From Kingella sp. (in: b-proteobacteria) (GTDB lineage Bacteria; Pseudomonadota; Gammaproteobacteria; Burkholderiales; Neisseriaceae): DNA of 64,000 bases. Position numbers and translations under genes: made by a program. This document shows, in pieces, positions 51,411 to 59,662 of the stretch. Each line of letters begins with the position of its first letter. Within the stretch, counting starts at the first letter, position 1. The notes below the pieces were generated by a model that was not told the DNA's origin, ran no database searches, and saw nothing but the letters and a program-made list of their open reading frames with translations. Location: contig NZ_JAUMZV010000003.1 of the NCBI RefSeq assembly GCF_030527935.1, positions 16,816 through 80,815 of the forward strand, written 5' to 3'.

Positions 51411-52390
51411 AGCCCCAATTGTCCATTATCATCCCGTGCCACAACGTGCAAGACTACGTTCACGCCGCGTTGCAATCCATTTTGGACAACACGCAGCCTG
51501 AAAACCACCCGCGCCTAGAACTCATCATCATCAACGACGGCGCAACCGACCAAACCCCCGCCATCATCACCCAATTTGCCCAGCGCAGCCCCATCGCCAC
51601 CCGCGTTATCCACCAAGCCAACGCAGGCTTATCCGCCGCCCGCAACGCAGGCATCGCCCAAGCGCAGGGCGAATATTATTTGTTTTTAGACAGCGACGAC
51701 ATCCTGCACCACCGCGCGATAGACAAAATATTATACAACTTGTCGCAGCACCAGCCCGATATTTTAGAATTTGATGCCACCGTGTTTTACGGCGAGCAAA
51801 ACTGGGCAGCGCAAACCCTGTACCACGCCTATTTTGCCGACATCGCCAACATCGCCACGCAAGGGCAGCCTGAAACGCAAAAAATCCAACGCGCCTTTGC
51901 CGAAAACCGCTGGTACGCATGGTCGCGCGTGTATCACCGCAAACTGTTTGCCCATCAGCAATTCGAAGTGGGCAAATTGTTTGAAGACTTTATGACCGTG
52001 CCCTATCTCTATTTTGCCGCCGAACGCATTTTCAGGCTGCCTGAAAGCCTGCTCGGCTATCGCCAAAACGCCGCCAGCATCACCGCCAACGTCTCGCATC
52101 GCCATCTTGCCGATATTTTCTACGGCTTGCAAAAAGCCATCGCCGCCGAAGCGCAGTATTCCAACCATTTGGCGGAATTGCATATTTTGCAATTGAAAAC
52201 ATGGCGGCTGATTATCGCCTATTCGGTGAAGCAATTTTTGCGCACCCGCGATGCGGCGTATTTAGCCAATGTGTCCAAATTTCGCGCCCAGTTGCCCGCG
52301 CCGCAGAAAAACTGGGGCTGGCAGTTGGGCTATTTTGGCGGCGTGGTTGGCAAACGATTGTGGGCGAAAATCTGTCCAAAGGCAGCCTGA
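51407..52390 (+). CDS. family 2 glycosyltransferase
   Basis: A 327-aa GT-A fold enzyme. LSIIIPCHNVQDYVHAALQS and IIINDGATDQTP form the nucleotide-sugar site, AGLSAARNAGIAQAQGEYYL then FLDSDD is the metal-binding DxD, and KLFEDF carries the likely catalytic base. Two in-frame DUS copies give QPEN/QPET. Translation is coupled to gmhB (ATGA). It probably adds a sugar to the lipooligosaccharide core or another glycan; donor and acceptor are unknown. Confidence 0.87.
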   Translation: MKPQLSIIIPCHNVQDYVHAALQSILDNTQPENHPRLELIIINDGATDQTPAIITQFAQRSPIATRVIHQANAGLSAARNAGIAQAQGEYYLFLDSDDILHHRAIDKILYNLSQHQPDILEFDATVFYGEQNWAAQTLYHAYFADIANIATQGQPETQKIQRAFAENRWYAWSRVYHRKLFAHQQFEVGKLFEDFMTVPYLYFAAERIFRLPESLLGYRQNAASITANVSHRHLADIFYGLQKAIAAEAQYSNHLAELHILQLKTWRLIIAYSVKQFLRTRDAAYLANVSKFRAQLPAPQKNWGWQLGYFGGVVGKRLWAKICPKAA

Positions 52391-52396
52391 AAGCTA

Positions 52397-52557
52397 AGAA
52401 CCTGTATTCACTATTTCCATAGGCATCTTTTATGCCCTAGAAACGCGGCTACTGCGTTAAAAATGCTCGCAAGGTGTCCACCTTGCTGTGCTTTTTGCCT
52501 TGTATCCGCGCTTTTATTTCATAAAATCTGCCTATGGAAATAGTGAATACAGGTTCT
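52397..52557 (-). mobile_element. 161-bp inverted-repeat element, family 1, copy C
   Basis: The same element as copies A and B in inverted orientation (internal order CTGCGTTAAAAATGCTCGCA ... GCCTTGTATCC). The internal hairpin is GCAAGGT-GTCC-ACCTTGC, a perfect 7-bp stem. A REP hairpin (52562-52587, ATGGAACGACGACGGCTCGT) follows directly on the right only. It fills most of the 299-bp gap between the GT2 and GT14 genes. Confidence 0.8.
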
Positions 52558-52689
52558 AAAAATGGAACGACGACGGCTCGTCGCAAAACCCCAAGCCAGC
52601 CACAAACCCATTTTCAGGCTGCCCCATCCACCCTTACATAAGCAGCCTGAAAACCACCCACTCACTCACACTCACTCCAAAACCCAGCC

Positions 52690-53502
52690 ATGACCACCTA
52701 CCTCATCCTATCCCACCGCCCTCTGCCCCACATCGCCATCCACGCCGCCCGCCACCCCCAAGCGCACTACTACATCCACCACGATGCCAAATCCCCCAGC
52801 CTAACAGGCAGCCTAACCACCCTGCCCAACGTCCACCTGATTAGCCACCGCATCCGCGTAAACTGGGGCGGCTTCACCATGATAGAAGCCACACTCGCCC
52901 TAATCCAAGCCGCGCTCGCCAATCCCAGCACGCGCCACTACCACCTAATCAGCGGCGACTGCGCCATGCTGCAAAGCCCGCAAACACTCGCCGCCCAATG
53001 CCAAACGCAGCCTGAAAACACCCTATGGCTACACAGCCAGCCCAGCCCCCAACTGCGCTACCGCAACCGCTTCAACGCCCCCCACGCCGACACCGCATGG
53101 CAACGCAGCCTAATCGGCAAGCTGCTCACCCGCAGCCTAAAAATCGCCGACCGCATCCTGCCCAGCCGCCAAATCTGCCTAGCAGGCAGCCAATGGTTCT
53201 CCGCCAACCGCACCGCGCTCAAACTCCTGTTTGACCACAGCCTAGGCGACAACGCCACCCTGTTTGAAAAAAAACTCGTCCCCGACGAACACTTTTTCCA
53301 ACACATCGCCCACCAGCTTGCAGGCAGCCTGAACCACATCAACGCCAACCATCGCCATATCCGCTTCGCCCAAGGCGCAAACCACCCCGACACCCTATCG
53401 CTGGACGAACTCTGGACAGCCAAAAAAAACGGCGCATGGTTCGCCCGCAAAGTCTCGCCCGAAAACCAAACCCGCTGGTTGCAATACGAGCAAGATATAT
53501 AA
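52690..53502 (+). CDS. GT14-type (core-2/I-branching) glycosyltransferase
   Basis: A 270-aa enzyme starting MTTYLILSHRPLPHIAIHAA. It has IHHDAKS, VNWGGFTMIEATLALIQAAL and YHLISGDCAMLQSP, then late motifs PDEHFFQHIAHQ and a basic C-terminus, the pattern of the beta-1,6-N-acetylglucosaminyltransferase/xylosyltransferase group that occurs in bacterial LOS and capsule clusters. It probably transfers GlcNAc or a related sugar; not proven. Very few DUS copies inside. It stands between two repeat-rich spacers. Confidence 0.85.
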   Translation: MTTYLILSHRPLPHIAIHAARHPQAHYYIHHDAKSPSLTGSLTTLPNVHLISHRIRVNWGGFTMIEATLALIQAALANPSTRHYHLISGDCAMLQSPQTLAAQCQTQPENTLWLHSQPSPQLRYRNRFNAPHADTAWQRSLIGKLLTRSLKIADRILPSRQICLAGSQWFSANRTALKLLFDHSLGDNATLFEKKLVPDEHFFQHIAHQLAGSLNHINANHRHIRFAQGANHPDTLSLDELWTAKKNGAWFARKVSPENQTRWLQYEQDI

Positions 53503-53510
53503 ACCGCCCG

Positions 53511-53874
53511 TAGGTCGGGCATTGATGCCCGACGCTCTCCCGCTTTATTTTCAGGCTGCCCATCCCCCCAACCCACTGCCCCGTAGGGTGGGCAATTTAT
53601 TGCCCACCATCATGCCGCCATCCTGCTCGTTCAGGTGGGCAAACAAGTTGCCCACCCTACGCGCTTCCAAGGCAGCCTGAAACGAGCGAAGCGAGTTTCT
53701 GCAAAACTAAAACGCAAAATCCACTTTCAGGCTGCCACCAATGGAGCGGCGACGGCTCGTCGCCATCATGCCCAACACACCACCAACAGCCCAACCCATC
53801 CTAAAAAGGTTGATATTCAGCGGGGTGCAGAGACTTGCCCCTGCTCGTGGTAGGCGGCGAAACGCCTGCTCTGG
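53511..53874. repeat. cluster of four different palindromic repeats
   Basis: In the 431-bp gap between two glycosyltransferase genes lie a TCGGGCATTGATGCCCGA palindrome (53511-53535), a GTGGGCAA.../...TTGCCCACC pair (53581-53661), a REP hairpin ATGGAGCGGCGACGGCTCGT (53741-53765) and the second copy of the 5077 repeat (53812-53874), interspersed with DUS copies. No gene is visible. Confidence 0.7.
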
Positions 53875-53933
53875 CGACATAATCCGCTTAATACAACCTG
53901 ATGCAGCCTGAAAACACCCCGCACAAATCCACC

Positions 53934-54740
53934 ATGAACTTCACCGCCCTACTCTCGCTCTACGCCAAAGAATCCCCCGACTACCTGCGCCAAAGCCTTG
54001 CCAGCCTTGTCGCGCAAAGCCAGCCCGCCGCCGAAGTGCTAATCGTGCTGGACGGCGCAATCACGCCCGCGCTGGAAGCCGTGCTCGCTGAATTTGCCCA
54101 CCAGCTGCCGCTCAATATCGTGCCGCTGCCCGAAAACGTGGGGCTGGGGCGCGCGCTCAACCACGGCTTGCAACACGCCCGCTGCGAATGGATATTCCGC
54201 ATGGATACGGACGACATCGCCGCCCCCACCCGCTTTGCCGACCAATGCGCCTACATCGCCGCCCATCCACAAATCGCCCTGCTGGGCGGGCAAATCGCCG
54301 AATTTGCCGACACCCCCAGCCAAAGCCATGCCCGCCGCCAAGTCCCGCAAACGCAGCCTGAAATCATCGCCTACGCCAAGCAGCGCAACCCATTCAACCA
54401 CATGACCGTTGCCTACACCCAAACCGCCGTGCAGCAAGCGGGCGGCTACCAGCATCATCTGTGTATGGAAGACTACAACCTATGGCTGCGGATGCTGGCG
54501 CATGGCACGCCCGCCGCCAACCTGCCGCAAACGCTGGTGCACGCCCGCGCGGGCAACGCCATGCTGCAACGGCGGCGCGGCTGGGCATACGTTCAAAGCG
54601 AATGGCAATTGATGCAGCTTAAACGCCGCCTGCGTTTTCAGGCTGCCTTACCTGCTTTCGCCACCTTTCTGCTGCGCAGCCTACCGCGCCTGTTGCCCGC
54701 CCGCTGGTTGGGCAAGATTTATGCCAAGCTGCGTGGCTAA
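53934..54740 (+). CDS. family 2 glycosyltransferase (AmsE/LgtA-like)
   Basis: A 268-aa GT-A enzyme: FTALLSLYAKESPDYLRQSL, VLIVLDGA, NVGLGRALNHGLQHA, the DxD-type RMDTDDIAAPTRF and CMEDYNLWLRML. The pattern fits polysaccharide glycosyltransferases of the AmsE type. The ATG at 53934 is chosen so that the N-terminus matches the fold; an in-frame ATG at 53901 starts inside a DUS. The C-terminal ~50 residues are basic and hydrophobic, suggesting membrane association. Donor unknown. Confidence 0.85.
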   Translation: MNFTALLSLYAKESPDYLRQSLASLVAQSQPAAEVLIVLDGAITPALEAVLAEFAHQLPLNIVPLPENVGLGRALNHGLQHARCEWIFRMDTDDIAAPTRFADQCAYIAAHPQIALLGGQIAEFADTPSQSHARRQVPQTQPEIIAYAKQRNPFNHMTVAYTQTAVQQAGGYQHHLCMEDYNLWLRMLAHGTPAANLPQTLVHARAGNAMLQRRRGWAYVQSEWQLMQLKRRLRFQAALPAFATFLLRSLPRLLPARWLGKIYAKLRG

Positions 54741-54847
54741 TCGCGCGGGTGGATTGGTGTGGAATTTGTTTTCAGGCTGCCTAACGCATGGCATCAATAG
54801 GCAGCCTGAAACCTTTGCAAAACCCCAATGGCATCCTGAAACCTAAA

Positions 54848-55094
54848 ATGGAGCGGCGGCGGCTTGCCGCCAACACTTAGAACCTGTATTCACTATTTCC
54901 ATAGGCAGATTTTATGCCCTAAAAACGTGGCTACTGCGTTAAAAATGCTCGCAAGGTGTCCAACCTTACTGCGCTTTTTGCCTTGTATCCGCGCTTTTAT
55001 TTCATAAAATCTGCCTATGGAAATAGTGAATACAGGTTCTTATTAAACATTACATAATGATTTACCAAGATGTCGGCGAGCCGCCGACGCTCCA
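54848..55094. repeat. composite repeat: REP hairpins flanking inverted-repeat element copy D
   Basis: A REP hairpin (54848-54873) and its inverted partner (55071-55094) enclose the 162-bp element at 54879-55040, the same nesting as at 10311-10554. It dominates the 542-bp gap 54741-55282, which otherwise holds DUS copies, a small hairpin (AAACCGTTT.../...AAACGGTTTTTT, ~55126-55165) and no gene. Confidence 0.72.
54879..55040 (-). mobile_element. 162-bp inverted-repeat element, family 1, copy D
   Basis: Same orientation as copy C. The internal hairpin reads AAGGT-GTCCA-ACCTT. Terminal repeats match those of copies A-C (AGAACCTGTATTCACTATTT). Confidence 0.8.
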
Positions 55095-55282
55095 TCGGTT
55101 ACAGATTTTGCAAAAGTTTCAGCCTGAAAAAGCAAAACCGTTTAGCGTGTTGCCAAACGGTTTTTTGCTGGATGGATTGACTTTCAGGCTGCCATAATTA
55201 AGAGTGTGTTAAAATTCGTAAGCAAATTATTGCAAACCGCCCAATAGCCCAAGGTAGCCTGAAAACAAACCACCGCCAACCC

Positions 55283-56515
55283 ATGAAACCCACCCCATCG
55301 CTCACCCTGCGCCTGCTCACAGGCATCCTACTCATCGCCGCCACCACCGCGCTGTATCGCTGGCAAAAACCCCTGCCGCTTGCCGACATCAAAATCATCA
55401 ACAGCGCCGCCATCAGCCTGGCGGGCTACGCCCTATCCGCGCTATCCATCAACAAGCTGCTCTATTTTCCCGGCCGCCAAAGCTGGCTCAACATCCTGCC
55501 CACCGTAGGCATCGCATACAGCAGCGTGTTTGGCATCGCCGCGCTGTTTTTTGTTACCTTTTCCAACAGCTTCGTGCTCGCCAACGGCATCCTTGCCGCG
55601 TTGTTTTTCCTTGCCGATTATCGCCGCCACAGCCGCCGCACCCCGCTGATGGCGTATATCCCGCTCGGGCGCGCCCGCGATGCCGACCAAATCCCCCATG
55701 CCAACTGGCTGCGCCTAGACCAAGCCCAACGCCCACACAACCCCGTGCAAGCCATCGTTGCCGATTTGCACAGCCCCGATTTAGGCGCAACATGGCAACG
55801 CTTTCTTGCCGATTGCACCCTGCACAACATCCCCGTTTACAACATCCGCCAAATAGAAGAATCGCTCACAGGGCGCGTGAGAATCCGCCATCTCTACGAA
55901 AACGACTTAGGCTCGCTGCTGCCCCCGCCCGCCTATATGCTCATCAAACGCATCATGGACATCGTCCTAATCACCATCAGCCTGCCCATCACCCTGCCGC
56001 TGATGGGCATCACCGCGCTTGCCGTGGTGCTAGAAAGCCGTGGCGGCGCATTGTTCACGCAAAAACGCATCGGACAAGGCGGGCGCGAGTTCACCGTCTA
56101 CAAATTTCGCAGCATGGCAAAAAATTCCGAAGCACACGGCGCGCAGCTTGCCCAAATCGGCGACGCACGCGTAACGCGCGTGGGCAAATTTATCCGCAAA
56201 ACACGGCTAGACGAGCTGCCGCAATTTTGGAACATCCTGCGCGGCGACATGAGCCTAATCGGGCCGCGCCCCGAGCAGCGCGTGTTTGTGGAACAGTTCA
56301 ACGACAGCATCCCGTTTTACAACTATCGCCACATCGTTAAACCGGGGTTATCAGGCTGGGCGCAAGTAACCCAAGGCTACGCAGGCAACGAAGATGAAAC
56401 CCAAATCAAGCTGGAACACGATTTTTACTACATCAAACATTTTTCGCTCTCGCTGGATATTCTTATCATCTTCAAAACCATCAAAACCATTTTGACAGGC
56501 TTTGGCGCAAGATAG
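55283..56515 (+). CDS. polyprenyl-phosphate sugar-1-phosphate transferase (WbaP/PglC-type)
   Basis: A 410-aa membrane protein. The N-terminal ~120 residues form about four transmembrane helices, followed by a soluble linker (to ~210). The bacterial sugar transferase domain comprises KRIMDIVLITISLPITLPLM, GGALFTQKRIGQGGREFTVY then KFRSM, TRLDELPQFWNILRGDMSLI with GPRPE, and GLSGWAQVTQGYAG. These enzymes start a glycan by moving a sugar phosphate onto undecaprenyl phosphate. Its presence implies a lipid-carrier-built polysaccharide (capsule, exopolysaccharide or protein glycan). The sugar is unknown. Confidence 0.9.
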   Translation: MKPTPSLTLRLLTGILLIAATTALYRWQKPLPLADIKIINSAAISLAGYALSALSINKLLYFPGRQSWLNILPTVGIAYSSVFGIAALFFVTFSNSFVLANGILAALFFLADYRRHSRRTPLMAYIPLGRARDADQIPHANWLRLDQAQRPHNPVQAIVADLHSPDLGATWQRFLADCTLHNIPVYNIRQIEESLTGRVRIRHLYENDLGSLLPPPAYMLIKRIMDIVLITISLPITLPLMGITALAVVLESRGGALFTQKRIGQGGREFTVYKFRSMAKNSEAHGAQLAQIGDARVTRVGKFIRKTRLDELPQFWNILRGDMSLIGPRPEQRVFVEQFNDSIPFYNYRHIVKPGLSGWAQVTQGYAGNEDETQIKLEHDFYYIKHFSLSLDILIIFKTIKTILTGFGAR

Positions 56516-56561
56516 GCAGTAGGCAGCCTGAAACCATTAGGCAGCCTGAAAAACAACCGTA

Positions 56562-56711
56562 GCAGTAGGTTGGGCATCCATGCCCGACACACACCGCTCT
56601 ATTTATCTTGATACGCCACAACTCAAAACGTCGGGCATCAATGCCCGACCTACTTAGGTTTTGCAAAAGTTTCAGGCTGCCCCAAATGGAGCGGCGACGG
56701 CTCATCGCCAA
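56562..56711. repeat. composite palindrome (GCAGTAGGTTGGGCAT...) plus REP hairpin
   Basis: 56562-56655 is the relative of the 34930-35026 element, with palindromic arms around a CTATTTATCTTGATAC centre; a REP hairpin follows at 56686-56711. Together with DUS copies they fill the 299-bp gap before galE. Confidence 0.7.
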
Positions 56712-56814
56712 ATGCGCCTTGGCATCACTCCACGCTTGGCAATCATTAAGGCAGCCTGAAACCCCAAAACGTTTCAGGCTGCCCATCCTCCCAACCCAAC
56801 CACAAGGACTCCCC

Positions 56815-57831
56815 ATGAACATCCTAATCACAGGCGGCGCAGGCTACATCGGCAGCCACACCGCAGTAGAACTCATCCAAGCAGGGCACACCGCCATCAT
56901 CCTAGACAACTTTGACAACTCATCGCCCAAAGTGCTGCAACGTATCCAGGAAATCACAAGCACCGCCCCCATCTTCTATCAAGGCGACATCCGCGACCGC
57001 AGCATCCTGCAACGCATCTTCGCCGAACACAAAATCCACAGCGTACTCCACTGCGCCGCGCTCAAAGCCGTGGGCGAAAGCGTGCGCCAACCCCTGCGCT
57101 ACTACAACAACAACATCACAGGCAGCCTAATCCTGCTAGAAGAAATGCAAACAGCAGGCGTGCACAGCATCGTGTTCAGCTCATCCGCCACCGTTTACGG
57201 CGACCCTGCCACCGTCCCCATCAACGAAACCAGCCCCACAGGCGCAACCACCAACCCCTACGGCACATCCAAACACATGATGGAACGCATGATGCAAGAC
57301 CACCAACACGCCGAACCCGATTGGAGCGTCATCCTACTGCGCTACTTCAACCCCATCGGCGCACACCCCAGCGGCAAAATCGGCGAACAACCCAACGGCA
57401 TCCCCAACAACCTACTGCCCTACGTCTGCCAAGTCGCCGCAGGCAAACTCAAACAACTCGCCGTATTCGGCAACGACTACCCCACCTCAGACGGCACAGG
57501 CGTGCGCGACTACATCCACGTCGTCGATTTAGCCATCGGACACCTAAAAGCCATAGAACAAAAATCCCAAACCGCAGGCACCCACATCTACAACCTAGGC
57601 ACAGGACAAGGCTACTCCGTGCTAGACATCGTCCACGCCTTTGAAGCCGCATCAGGGCACACCATCCCCTACACCATCCAACCCCGCCGCGCAGGCGACA
57701 TCGCCACCTGCTACGCCAACCCCGCCAAAGCCCAAGCCGAGCTAGGCTGGCAAGCCCAACGCGACCTACACACCATGATGCAAGACGCATGGCGTTGGCA
57801 AAGCCAAAACCCCAACGGCTATGACGACTAA
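56815..57831 (+). CDS. galE: UDP-glucose/galactose 4-epimerase
   Basis: Interconverts UDP-glucose and UDP-galactose (and possibly the N-acetyl forms) for surface-sugar synthesis. The 338-aa protein (E. coli also 338) has the NAD motif ITGGAGYIGSHTAVEL, SSSATVYGDP with the catalytic Ser region, NPYGTSKHMMERM (Tyr-x3-Lys) and LRYFNPIGAHPSGKIGE. ATG 56815 follows AAGGACTCCCC; the open frame begins at 56608 inside repeats. It is the last gene of the polysaccharide region. Confidence 0.95.
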   Translation: MNILITGGAGYIGSHTAVELIQAGHTAIILDNFDNSSPKVLQRIQEITSTAPIFYQGDIRDRSILQRIFAEHKIHSVLHCAALKAVGESVRQPLRYYNNNITGSLILLEEMQTAGVHSIVFSSSATVYGDPATVPINETSPTGATTNPYGTSKHMMERMMQDHQHAEPDWSVILLRYFNPIGAHPSGKIGEQPNGIPNNLLPYVCQVAAGKLKQLAVFGNDYPTSDGTGVRDYIHVVDLAIGHLKAIEQKSQTAGTHIYNLGTGQGYSVLDIVHAFEAASGHTIPYTIQPRRAGDIATCYANPAKAQAELGWQAQRDLHTMMQDAWRWQSQNPNGYDD

Positions 57832-57941
57832 ACCCCAAACACACTTTCAGGCTGCCTAATCGTATTAAGGCAGCCTGAAAAACAAAGCGGAGTTGCGAAG
57901 CTAAAACAAAGCAGAATAGCGAAGCTAAAACCAAACCAGCC

Positions 57942-58119
57942 GTAGGGTGTGCAGCTTCGCTGCGCACGCGGTTTACACGGCGGCCTGAAAACCTTTTCCA
58001 AACCCGCAACCCATGCAACAGCGGCTTGCCGACATCTTGCCAACCAGCCAAGCCTATTCAATACACCATTTGGCAACAAACCATCGCCGCTCCATTTTAG
58101 AACCTGTATTCACTATTTT
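57942..58119. repeat. palindrome copy 2 and remnant of a family 1 element
   Basis: 57942-57970 repeats the GTAGGGTGTGCAG palindrome of 33371. At 58084-58119 half a REP (ATCGCCGCTCCAT) is joined to the first 21 bp of the family 1 terminal repeat (AGAACCTGTATTCACTATTT), which runs directly into a DUS, as if the remainder had been deleted. The 325-bp gap 57832-58156 shows nothing else. Confidence 0.65.
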
Positions 58120-58156
58120 CAGGCTGCCCACCCCCTTAATCCCCCCAACACCCACC

Positions 58157-58754
58157 ATGCAATCCGAAGAACTCCCCATCCACTTCCCCGCCAAACGGCT
58201 CACTATCAGCAAAATAGAAGGCACACACCCCAGCCTGCTTATTATCGTTTTGCCCACCCTGTTGCTGATTGCCGCCGCCAGCATCGCAGGCGCAGTTATC
58301 CTTCCTGTTCAACGACCCAGCAAGCGATTACAAGCACGGCATTATCCTGATGTTGGCGGTAGCCGCGTTTAGCCTAGGCTATTTTGCCCACCTGCTGCGC
58401 CAATATCAGCGCAACCGCGCCATTTTGCACACGCCAAACCGCGCCGATGCCCAGCCGTGGAAACTGATTGCGCCGTGGGCAGACGTGGCTTGGATGAGCA
58501 ATAAATACAAGCAAATTACCTTCGGCTACACCGCCAGCATCAACGGCGTACCACAGCAAATTACCTTCGCCGACCGTCCCAATCTTATCCGCTATCGCAA
58601 CAAATTTCTCGCCATCGCCCCGCGCCACGGCGGCGCACCCGCGTTGCTAAACGACACACTCAACACCATTCGCGGCTTAACCCGCACCGAGCGGCAAGAT
58701 TTAATCCACCCAATCCAAGCATTCATTGATGCCGAGCTGGATAAGGCAGCCTGA
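58157..58754 (+). pseudogene. two-helix membrane protein of unknown function, frameshifted near 58300
   Basis: From ATG 58157 the frame encodes MQSEELPIHFPAKRLTISKI and a transmembrane helix (LLIIVLPTLLLIAAASIAGA). It then loses coding character and stops at 58372. Another frame carries on with LSFLFNDPASDYKHGI, a second helix (ILMLAVAAFSLGYFAHLL) and a soluble C-terminal domain (KQITFGYTASINGVPQQITF) ending at 58754. One extra base around 58296-58305 explains it; without it the product would be 198 aa. It could be a true inactivation or a sequencing error. No family recognised. Confidence 0.65.
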
Positions 58755-58873
58755 AACCCGCTTTAACCCATCCCAAACATTTTCAGGCTGCCTAAAACAC
58801 ACAAGGCAGCCTGAAATTCATCATGGCGCGTTAAACAAACCATCCGCCAACGCGCTATCTCTAATCCACATCA

Positions 58874-59632
58874 TCAACAATGATGCACAATCAATTTTTT
58901 CCCTTTGTAATCCAACACATCCACCGTCATATTAAACGCCGCCTGAATATTGGGCACGGTAAACACTTCATCGGGGCTGCCCGCAAACAGCACTTGTCCT
59001 TGTTTCATGGCAACCACATGGTCGGCATAAGCCGCTGCCATGTTGATGTCGTGCAGCACCACGATAATGGTGCGCTGTTGGCTGTGCGCCAAGCGGCGCA
59101 GCAGTTGCATCAGGTTGCGCGCGTAATACATATCCAAATTGTTCAGCGGCTCATCCAGCAGCACATATTCGGTGGATTGGCAAAACACCATCGCAATCAG
59201 CGCGCGCTGGCGTTGCCCACCCGATAGCTCGGTTAAATAGCGGTGCGACAGCTCTTGCAGTTGAAACTCCACCAGCGCGTTGTCCACAATGGCTTGGTCT
59301 TCGGCGGTGGGCTGCCCTTGGTGATACGGATAACGCCCAAACAGCAGCAAATCGCGCACGGCAATGCGGCTGTGGATGCTGTTTTCTTGCGTGAGAATCG
59401 CCAGCATTTTGGCGACTTCGGCGGTGGGCGTGCTGGCAAGGTCGCGCCCGTTGTAGGCGATGCTGCCTGAAACCAGCGGTCGCAGCCGCGCCATAAACGA
59501 CAGCAGCGTGGATTTACCCGCGCCGTTTGCGCCGATGAGCGCGGTGATGCCGCCTTGCGGAATGTCTAGGCTCACGTTGTTCAGAATGGTTTGCTGGTTG
59601 ATTTGATGCGATACGTTTTGGATGGTAATCAT
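58874..59632 (-). CDS. fetE: iron-siderophore ABC transporter ATP-binding protein
   Basis: A 252-aa ATPase: Walker A GANGAGKSTLLSFMAR, Q-loop ILTQENSIHSRIAVRD, signature LTELSGGQRQRALIAMVF, Walker B EYVLLDEPLNNLD and H-loop VVLHDINMAAAYADHV. This is the FepC/FecE type, in particular the 'LLDEPLNNLDM' branch used for ferric enterobactin and similar catecholates. ATG 59630-59632 is chosen; a TTG five codons earlier is possible. It is the last gene of the leftward iron operon; 30 bp separate it from the permease. The symbol follows the neisserial fet layout and is provisional. Confidence 0.87.
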   Translation of the reverse strand: MITIQNVSHQINQQTILNNVSLDIPQGGITALIGANGAGKSTLLSFMARLRPLVSGSIAYNGRDLASTPTAEVAKMLAILTQENSIHSRIAVRDLLLFGRYPYHQGQPTAEDQAIVDNALVEFQLQELSHRYLTELSGGQRQRALIAMVFCQSTEYVLLDEPLNNLDMYYARNLMQLLRRLAHSQQRTIIVVLHDINMAAAYADHVVAMKQGQVLFAGSPDEVFTVPNIQAAFNMTVDVLDYKGKKLIVHHC

Positions 59633-59662
59633 ATTAAGCTGTTTCAATAGAAAGGGTTAATT

